Assembly (NCBI GenBank): GCA_032718865.1
Contig: JALUTQ010000018.1
Coordinates: 698,707 to 762,706 of the forward strand
Reading direction: 5' to 3'
Length of the DNA: 64,000 nt
Source: Tilletia caries
Taxonomy: Eukaryota > Basidiomycota > Exobasidiomycetes > Tilletiales > Tilletiaceae
Part shown: in pieces, positions 57,639-64,000 of the stretch
Position numbering within the stretch: the first letter of the stretch is position 1
Layout of the letters: each line of letters opens with the position of its first letter
Program-made: the position numbers and the translations under genes
Notes under the pieces: generated by a model
The model's input: only the letters and a program-made list of their open reading frames with translations
Database searches by the model: none
What the model was told of the DNA's origin: nothing

Positions 57639-59596
57639 ATGTCACAGTATCCGCGCCCCCACGAGCTCACCGCGCCGCTGTCCACCACAGAGCCAACCCA
57701 AATCACCTTTGGATTCCCCAGCTCAGCGATCCAGCGCATCGCCTCCAAAGTCGCAGACGCACGGCTGCCTACCGAACCCATTCTCCAGGGTGTCGGATGG
57801 CAGTATGGCTCCAATCTCACCAAGTTGCGCCAGCTCGTCGGAGACTGGTCAATGGGAAATCCGGCCGGGTCCGCGGCCAAATCTGCATCCAGTAGTGGCG
57901 AGGGCCAAGGGTTCGAGGCCTGGTGGCAGAAGATCGAAGCCCAGATCAACGAGTGAGTTCGACCCCCTTAGATCCTCACGAATTCCCTGTTGAAAGAGCT
58001 GAGCTTGCCCGATCAACCGCAGAACAGCGAACCATTACCTCGTCGAGATCGAAGGTCTTCGAATCCACTTCCAAATGCGCAAAAGCGAAAACCCGGATGC
58101 CATCCCTCTCCTCTTCAGCCACGGATGGCCCGGCTCCTTCTACGAGGCTCACAGGCTTTTCCCCCTCCTCACTGGCGATTCTTCCCCCTCATTCCATCTC
58201 GTCGCCCCTTCCCTTCCAGGTTACGGCCTCAGCTCGGCTCCAACAAAGCCAGACTGGACGCTCCTCGACACCTCTCGCGTTTTACACAAACTGATGCACA
58301 ACATCCTCGGCTTCAGCACGTACGCCGCTCATGGCGGCGATCTAGGCACCATGGTCACCCGAGGAGTGGCCCGAAACCCAGAATGCACAGCGTTCCACTC
58401 CAACTTCCTCCCGCCGACCAACATGCCCATCTGGGCTACCCCGGCCATGGCGCTCCAGTTTATCGGCTGGAACTCCAGCGTAAGCGACTACTCCCTCGGA
58501 TGGCTCGGAAATCCGCACGAGATCCGATTGCTCAAGTCTACGATCCGGTATCGGAAGAGCGGGTCCGCATATGGCACCGAGCAGGGCACCAAGCCTGCGA
58601 CGTTGGGGTTAGCCCTCTTCGACAACCCCGTCGGCATCCTAAGCTGGTTCCTCCAGGTTTTCCACGAATGGAGCGACCCACGCGCCCCGGCTTTCCACGA
58701 CGGCCATTCACACGCTCGCACCACGGACCAGTTACCAGGAGCCAGTGTCGAGGGAGACGGCGTAGGCCGCCATGGCCAATCTAGCGTCCGTTTGGGTGTC
58801 TCCGAGTCTTCCGCGCCCGTGAACCGTGACTCGGCCATCTCGGATGAGACCATCTTGGTCAATGCGACCATCTATGCCTTGACCGACTCAATCCAGACGT
58901 GTCAGTGCTGTTCGCTGCCAATGGTACCGATCTCATCAATCACCACCTGCCTATCGCCAAGAATTACTTACTCGGTACTCCTTTCGTTCTGAGGGCAAAA
59001 TAACAGCCTTCTTGCCTTACTACGAGTCTGAATTCATGTGGCCTCAAATTGGCCGCGACAAGGAGGTGAGTTCAAACCAAAGACTGACACTCCCTCCGCC
59101 AACCTGGTCCACTCCTTTCCCACTCGCTTTATGTCTGAATCGCGCTGATTCTCCACCCTTCGTCACAGTGGAATCGCGACATCAAAGGAAAGCCCTACGG
59201 ACGTAAGTGATGAACCGCAGGCATCTCCAGGCGCCACCGTTTTGAGCTTCCCGATAGTGACAGCACGCACCATCTTTACTGCGTCCTATCTTCTCCAGAC
59301 TCTTCCTTCCCTTACGAGCTCGCTGGCGGTCCTCGTTCCTGGATCAGTCGGTGCGGGGTCAATCTCGTCTTTTACCGAGAGCACGATCAAGGTGGTCACT
59401 TCGCCGCTCTGTGAGTTCCTTTCCCCTCCCTGAAGCATACAACGTCTCCCTCCCTCAGGTTCAGAGCATGAGGAGAAATAAAGGCTGACTCCGCGTTCCT
59501 TTTTCCATTGCCTCATTGGCGACGGTCAGGGACAACTCGGAGGGGCTGGCTCGTGATCTCAAAGACTTCTTCAACGAGCACTACAAGCGTGCATGA
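57639..59596 (+). CDS. Microsomal-type epoxide hydrolase (alpha/beta hydrolase), with apparent frame breaks
   Basis: Exons 57639-57952, 58023-~58900, a short part to 59065, 59169-59202, 59299-59410 and 59530-59596 encode the family landmarks. These are an N-terminal lid part (ITFGFPSSAIQRIASKV), the oxyanion motif SHGWPGSFYEA, the nucleophile elbow AAHGGDLGTMV (Asp nucleophile; the usual Trp after it is Leu), tyrosine region WLGNPHEI, and the catalytic His in YREHDQGGHFAAL. Such enzymes open epoxides to diols. Near 58896-58903 the frame slips: IYALTDSIQT is followed in the next frame by VLFAANGTDLINHHLPIAKN. Near 58975-59005 a further slip or a ~32-nt intron is needed before FLPYYESEFMWPQ. 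It may be a young pseudogene, contain sequencing errors, or use very short introns. Confidence 0.75.
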
Positions 59597-60056
59597 AGTG
59601 CACAAGATGGACATTCTTCCGCGAACCTAGATTCCACCAAAACACGTAACAGAGCACTGTTCGCCTGTCCAAAAGAACTGTCAAATTTGGTCTTGACCGT
59701 ATCGGCTCCCTTGTTCTCGACCTTGAACGAAGGCACAAATCAATGTGACAAGCAGAGAGATAGAATCAAACGCCCGAGACCCAGTCAGATGCTCTCTCGC
59801 TTGTATGTATGAATGAATGTATGTATAGCAGATTGACATTGGGATTGAACGAGGGAATGCAAGAAAGCGAAGGTGAGCGGAGTAGGTATGGAGGATGAAG
59901 GGAGGATGTACAATTTGAGGGCGAAAGCACGGCCAGGCTATGTATGAGCAAGGAGCAACGGCGGACCGAGCAAGGACAGGTATAGCAGCATGGTGGAGAA
60001 GCGAAGGTATCAGGTTCGTATGAGCGTCCGCGGGTAGCAGCTAGAGTCTCCCTGAA
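59597..60056. other. Intergenic region
   Basis: No gene is supported. A TGTATGTATGAATGAATGTATGTAT microsatellite-like stretch lies near 59803-59826. The rest is the shared 3' flank of the convergent epoxide hydrolase and chitin-deacetylase sequences. Confidence 0.55.
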
Positions 60057-61508
60057 TCAGATCAACATGGCGCAGATGGCGGCAGCGAGGGCGACAATGG
60101 CCAAGCCAGCCGCGCCAGAGGTTGCGACCATGGATGAGGCCGATAACTTCTTGACGCCCGTGGTGCTGGCCGTCGAAGCGCCGGCTGTGCTACCAGCGTG
60201 CTTGGAGCCTGCCGCTGCACCCGATGCAGCAGTGCCGGATGCGCCACCGGTGGCAGCCGTCCCGTTCTTGTCTGCAACGGCATCGGTCGCATTGATGCCA
60301 ACGACCTTGAGGACGCTGGTGGGAGTCGTCTTGGGTCCCTTAAAGAGGACGGCGTTTGTGTACCAAGGAAGGCCGAGCATCTCAGCCACGTTGGCGTGCT
60401 TCCATCCTTTCTTCTGGATACCCGTCCAGGTGTGTTCCTCGAAGAAGCCGACGGCGGTGTCGCTCAGCTCGTGCTCGAGCATCAGGACACCGGGCGCCTT
60501 GGGACCGGCGAGCGCGTTGATCTATGTACTTTGTTACACTCGGGGGCGTCTCGCCAGGGGTCACGTCGGGGTAGGCCGTCTGGGCAGGGCTCTGTCCAAA
60601 GCACCAGTCGTTTGTGTCATGATATCACGAGACGTGGCGAAGTCCGAACAGGCCCTCGGCGATGGCGCGGACGCGGTTGTCGACGTCGCCTGAGAGGGTG
60701 GAAGTTGTCACGAAGTAAAGGGATATGAATCTGCAAAGTCCAAGAAGAGTTCAGCTTCAATGTTTTCAAAGCTTTCTCATCACACAGCAAGACCTACCGT
60801 CATCTGTTGGTGGGTGTAGGTGTGGACGGCGAGCTGCGGGCTAGGGTCCTTGATAATGTCCTTGAAGGCTGAAGTCATACCAGCAACTTGGCCTCCAGTG
60901 AGGAAACGAGTGGCGGAGATATGGTTCTTGAGCAAGAACTGTTTAAGGCGAGGGATGGACTGAGTTGGGTCTGCAATGAATGAGTCAGATACGGTACCGC
61001 AAGAAGCGACTCAGAGTGAGCGTCAATCCCTGAAGAGATACAAAGTGTAGACATAGACAGAACTCACCGTCATCGAAGTTGATGCCGACGTAGTTGTTGG
61101 CTCCCTGGTGGATGTCGTTAGGACCTTGGCACTTTTTAGTGCTTCAGCTGCACACAGTAGTCATATTGGTACCGGCGGGGTAGGTAGGCGTTCCACCATC
61201 AGACGAGCTAGGAGGAATGTTGGGAATCTTGCCGGCCTTGATGGCAGCATCGAGGGCAGCCTTCCACTCGGGCTTGATCTGTTTATTTGACAAGGGCTCT
61301 CCGTTGAGAGGGGGACCTGAGGAGGATGTGGGGACATTTGCCACACAGTCAGTTTTACAGAACGACCGGAGGCCAGCTTTGTTGAGCAAGACTCACAGGC
61401 ATCTGTCCACTGTCGCTTGAGGTGAACACAGAACGACTGAGAGTGGAGATTGGCTGAGACCTCGCCGAAGAGAAGGACCGTCAAGGGGAGGAGGCGAAGA
61501 GCGAGCAT
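60057..61508 (-). pseudogene. Chitin/polysaccharide deacetylase pseudogene (GPI-anchored family)
   Basis: An ATG at 61508 opens a signal peptide (MLALRLLPLTVLLFGEVSA). Exons 61508-61397, 61316-61068, 60970-60798 and 60730 onward carry NodB-type deacetylase pieces: PEWKAALDAAIKAGKIP, NNYVGINFDD, FLTGGQVAGM, HTYTHQQM, GDVDNRVRAIAEGLFGL and HDTNDWC. Near the C terminus are VLMLEHELSDTAV, an Ala/Gly/Ser/Thr-rich spacer and a hydrophobic GPI-signal tail (GLAIVALAAAICAMLI). Defects: in-frame TGA at 61146-61144 (where relatives have Trp after VCS) and at 60627-60625 just before YHDTNDWC; the segment between HTYTH and GDVDN, which should hold the RPPYG motif, is missing; and the last part is in another frame. 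An intact enzyme would convert cell-wall chitin to chitosan. Confidence 0.8.
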
Positions 61509-62061
61509 GATTTGGGTGACGAGGGATCGTTCTGTTCGAAGGGAAGGGGATGCCAACAAGAGGAAACGTCTGAGAGAAAGGCGAAGGAATGAAGTAGGGA
61601 AGTCAGGGAAGGCAGGAAGAGCTGCGAAGACATGTCAACAAAGACCCTGGCGAGAGGATGGGTCAGAGCGGGAATATGGAGACGGGTAAGGAGAGGTGGG
61701 AGCAGATGAGGCATCAGGGATCTGGCGCTTATATCCCTGATGGGAGAGAGGCGGTGTTGCAGAAGTATGAAACCTTCGGGTGATGCATCAGCCTGCAGCT
61801 TTGTGAAAGGGAAAACAATATGAGGGGGAAGGATGTCTACTTGCCGCTTGAACTTGTCACTGAGGAGAGGAAGGTATAAGCGCAACGGCGTGAAGGAGGG
61901 AAAGAGGAGGCTGAAGCGCAACGGTATCTTACTTGAGTCTTGATCTCTGTGATCTTGCACAGCAGCATCTCGCTCGTCGTGCCAGAGTGGAAATGTGCCG
62001 AATGGCCAGCAAAGAGAAGTCGTGGCTGATCGTAATGAATAGTGTCTGCAGGACCAGAGCC
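61509..62061. other. Subtelomeric region, no supported gene
   Basis: A minus-strand frame (61960-61481) is open, but its Leu/Pro/Ser-rich sequence reflects purine-rich plus-strand DNA. One exon-like piece (about 62044-61933 minus, RLLFAGHSAHFHSGTTSEML) lies between an acceptor CTGCAG and a donor GTAAGA but is not linked to a family. Confidence 0.4.
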
Positions 62062-62129
62062 TGAGAAGTGCTCATCAGAGTCTTCTGTGATGGTTGAAAG
62101 TCTGAGTCACCAATAGGCTGCAGGATTGA
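62062..62129 (+). repeat. Subtelomeric shared segment, copy A
   Basis: Similar to 55033-55108 in the same orientation, including GAGAAGTGCTC, TCTTCTGTGATG, CTGAGTCACCA and AGGCTGCAGGATTG. It overlaps what looks like an intron (donor near 62152, acceptor near 62050) of an unidentified minus-strand gene piece. Confidence 0.75.
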
Positions 62130-62138
62130 GGTAGGGAC

Positions 62139-62373
62139 TCACCGTGAAGGCTTGGAAAGGGGCAAGTTGCTGAGCATACAAGTGCCACCACCCTCGGCGG
62201 CCATGCCCTGTCCGTCAGCTAAGTAGGTAAGCTCGGTGCGGCCGACGAAGAAAACGCTCGGGTTGTCTTCGTAGTCCGGATCGAAAGACCACGAGGAGAT
62301 GCTCTTCTCTTGGATCGCCAGACTGATGCGACGAATGGAACGACTATTTGGGGTAAGAAAGCCGGAAAGAAAA
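62139..62373 (-). other. Unidentified coding-like segment
   Basis: After an acceptor-like CCAAATAG (about 62348) the minus strand encodes ISLAIQEKSISSWSFDPDYE, VFFVGRTELTYLADGQGMAA and CMLSNLPLSKP, ending at a GTGAGT donor near 62152. It has protein-like composition but I do not recognise it. It could be a further exon of the adjacent membrane-protein gene or a relic of a duplicated subtelomeric gene. Confidence 0.35.
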
Positions 62374-63055
62374 TCAGAGTGCGTCCGAGTGGTCGCTGGA
62401 GTCGTCCTCCTCGGAGGGATCGCGGAGACGTAATTCTCGCTGAAAGCTGAGCTCCAGCTCGTCCGAGCCTGCGTCGACGTCGTGGCCCAGGCGATCAGCG
62501 TTCGCAGGAGCGAGGTGGGCAACGTTGGGGGGATCTGGGGCTTGTACCGGCGCTGCATTCGCGGGAGTCGTTGGGGTCGTTGAGAGGAAGTGATAGAAAA
62601 AGGCGATGAGAACCGCGATGGCCGTGAGATGCCGGAAGAGCGGCCACGAGAGCGAGGGCGCCTGGAGAGTCGAGCAGCTCTTGATGAGGCTGCAGTTTTC
62701 CTTGAGTAGCGGGACGGGCGAGTCGCATTTGTTCTCGTACTGCGCCTTTCCGCACATCTTGGAAATGTCCGAGCCCACTGTGATGGGAGAGATCAGGATG
62801 GTCAGCTTCAGGATCGGATGGGTGTCGTCACTCACACTTGTAAGCATTCCAGCACCAGCTGCTGAACTCGTGGCCTGCGATGACGAGCGCCAACGCCCAG
62901 GTGAGCGTGGCCAGGATATGGGCGACGAGGCCGGGAGGCAGGTGCTCCTCGTGAGGCAGCTCTGGAACGTGTGGGTGCCCCTGACGCTCTAGATGCTTAC
63001 ACAAGGATCGGAAGCTCGAGTGCAGGTGGATATGATTGGTGATGCCGATGTGGGG
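62374..63055 (-). CDS. Brr6/Brl1-like membrane protein, 5'-truncated at an internal telomere repeat
   Basis: Two exons (about 63055-62836 and 62777-62374; the GTGAGT...ATCACAG intron preserves frame) encode a membrane segment (VAHILATLTWALALVIAG), then a Cys-containing segment between membranes with SDISKMCGKAQYENKCDS, PVPLLKENC and SLIKSC, a second membrane segment (FRHLTAIAVLIAFFYHFL) and an acidic tail stopping at 62374. The C-x4-Y-x2-N-x-C...C...C pattern between two membrane helices resembles the Brr6/Brl1 family of nuclear-envelope proteins needed for nuclear pore assembly; this match is suggestive, not certain. The frame is open to the right with no in-frame ATG until it meets TTAGGG repeats at about 63051, so the 5' part is lost. 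It may not be expressed. Confidence 0.5.
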
Positions 63056-63093
63056 GGTTAGGGGGTTAGGGTTAGGGTTAGGGTTAGGGTTAA
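63051..63093 (+). repeat. Interstitial telomeric repeat
   Basis: Five to six TTAGGG units, the first two with extra G residues, lie in the same orientation as the terminal array. They abut the open frame of the truncated membrane-protein gene on the left and an unrelated segment on the right. Confidence 0.95.
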
Positions 63094-63905
63094 AGTAAGA
63101 AGTGAAGTGACAACTTGAGGGAGACTTGAAGAGGAGTCGAGGATGGCGAGTAAGACGTGGCTACAGGTGCGCTTACTGTTTCGTCCTCAAACTGGACTCT
63201 TCAGGCGTCGTCTTTATACCTTTTGGATCCCCTACGGGGACTTCTCTGATTTCTGTTGGGCATCCCTGTCAAGGTGCGCTTTCTACGGGGTTCTACGATG
63301 TTCCGAAGACGCATCGCGCCCCAGAAAACTAAGTGAACTTGTCCCAACAGAAGAAAAAGAAGGGTAACAAATTTGGGGGGGAGTCCCTCAAATTACGATG
63401 TGGCGTTGTGGCTTTGGGGTGGTGCCCCAAATTAAGTGCCCTCGGCCTTTGGATCGAAGTACCCTTTTTTTCTCAGAATGATCCGTATGACCTTTCATCT
63501 CGGTGTCAGCCGATGGGTCCTAGCTCCCTTTTTCAGGGGGGGTTCTCATTCGAGTACTGACGTGGCAGTGCTGGGTCTTAATCAGGAGACCGACGGATAG
63601 CCGATTACCACAGCCAAATTTGGGGGGGGGTGTGGGGACCTCAACCAAATTGGGGGGGTCTTTCGGGGCTAAGTCGGTGATCTGTCATAAGTCTCAGGTA
63701 GCCGAGATGTGGGGATATAGGTCTCAGAGAGGTTTGTTTCTTCTTTTTTTGTCTTTCTGTCTATGTCGATGGTCCCATATAGGATGGCGTCATCGTTCAT
63801 TCTCCATTTGTAACTCTAAGTCATAAATGGATTCACAGAAAGTACAAATCAGATTGTGTATGGCTTTCTAGTTACTAACCGGTGATCGCTCTTAGAACTG
63901 TCTTT
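63094..63905. other. Terminal subtelomeric segment between two telomere arrays
   Basis: About 812 bp with lower GC than the rest. It contains several T3-G7/8 motifs such as AAATTTGGGGGGG (near 63368, 63616 and 63644). Plus-strand frames at 63126-63332, 63143-63367 and 63620-63826 are open but unrecognised. I see no transposase, reverse transcriptase or helicase motif. Confidence 0.6.
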
Positions 63906-64000
63906 GGGGGGTTAGGGTTAGGGTTAGGGTTAGGGTTAGGGGTTAGGGTTAGGGTTAGGGTTAGGGTTAGGGTTAGGGTTAGGGTTAGGGTTAGGGTTAG
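63906..64000 (+). repeat. Telomere (TTAGGG)n at the chromosome end
   Basis: About 15 head-to-tail TTAGGG units run to the last base, with one unit carrying an additional G near 63940. The orientation shows that the right edge of the window is a chromosome end. Confidence 0.98.

Noticed and set aside
61481..61960. 159-codon minus-strand ORF
   Set aside because: It is built on purine-rich plus-strand DNA and shows only Leu/Pro/Ser bias.

Overview
This is a fungal nuclear sequence that ends in a chromosome end: the last ~95 bases (63906-64000) are TTAGGG repeats with the G-rich strand running outward. Genes are interrupted by short introns (mostly 60-150 nt) with GTGAGT/GTACGT/GTCAGT donors. 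The base composition is GC-rich, and many regulators carry long Q, A, G, S and D/E runs. Together with the protein repertoire this suggests a basidiomycete, possibly Ustilaginomycotina or Pucciniomycotina; I cannot place it more finely from sequence alone.

From 1 to about 53 kb the window is dense, ordinary core genome on both strands. In order it holds: the bifunctional arginine enzyme ARG5,6 (5' end outside the window); a single-thioredoxin-domain PDI-like protein; MOG1; IMP dehydrogenase; RMI1; a DUF1917/BLES03 protein; a siderophore-type N5-hydroxyornithine acyltransferase; the CCR4-NOT subunit CAF40/RCD1; a secreted protein with Kex2-like sites and degenerate Trp-rich repeats; signal peptidase subunit SPC1; a very large FHL1-type FHA protein; an ING-family PHD protein; two divergently transcribed MscS channels with EF-hands; a bZIP-like regulator; an unidentified multi-exon gene; and two related Zn2Cys6 regulators that flank SEC20 in inverted orientation. 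Exon joins were derived by hand and the reading frame was checked across each join.

From about 53 kb to the end the character changes to subtelomeric. It holds a decayed DNA ligase I-like relic; a short-unit satellite in two inverted arms; a 465-bp MITE inserted at a TA inside one satellite unit; a microsomal-type epoxide hydrolase with apparent frame breaks; a chitin-deacetylase pseudogene with in-frame TGAs; and a gene resembling BRR6/BRL1 that runs open into an interstitial TTAGGG array. An ~0.8-kb segment between the two TTAGGG arrays closes the window.

The most notable items are: the multi-repeat Kex2-type precursor at 18.2 kb; a 4-nt micro-exon needed to keep one MscS gene in frame; a bZIP-like protein whose basic region and leucine-repeat helix are ~220 residues apart; a perfect 54-bp inverted repeat framing ~1.6 kb of non-genic DNA at 41-42.8 kb; and the layered subtelomere (truncated gene, internal telomere, extra segment, terminal telomere).
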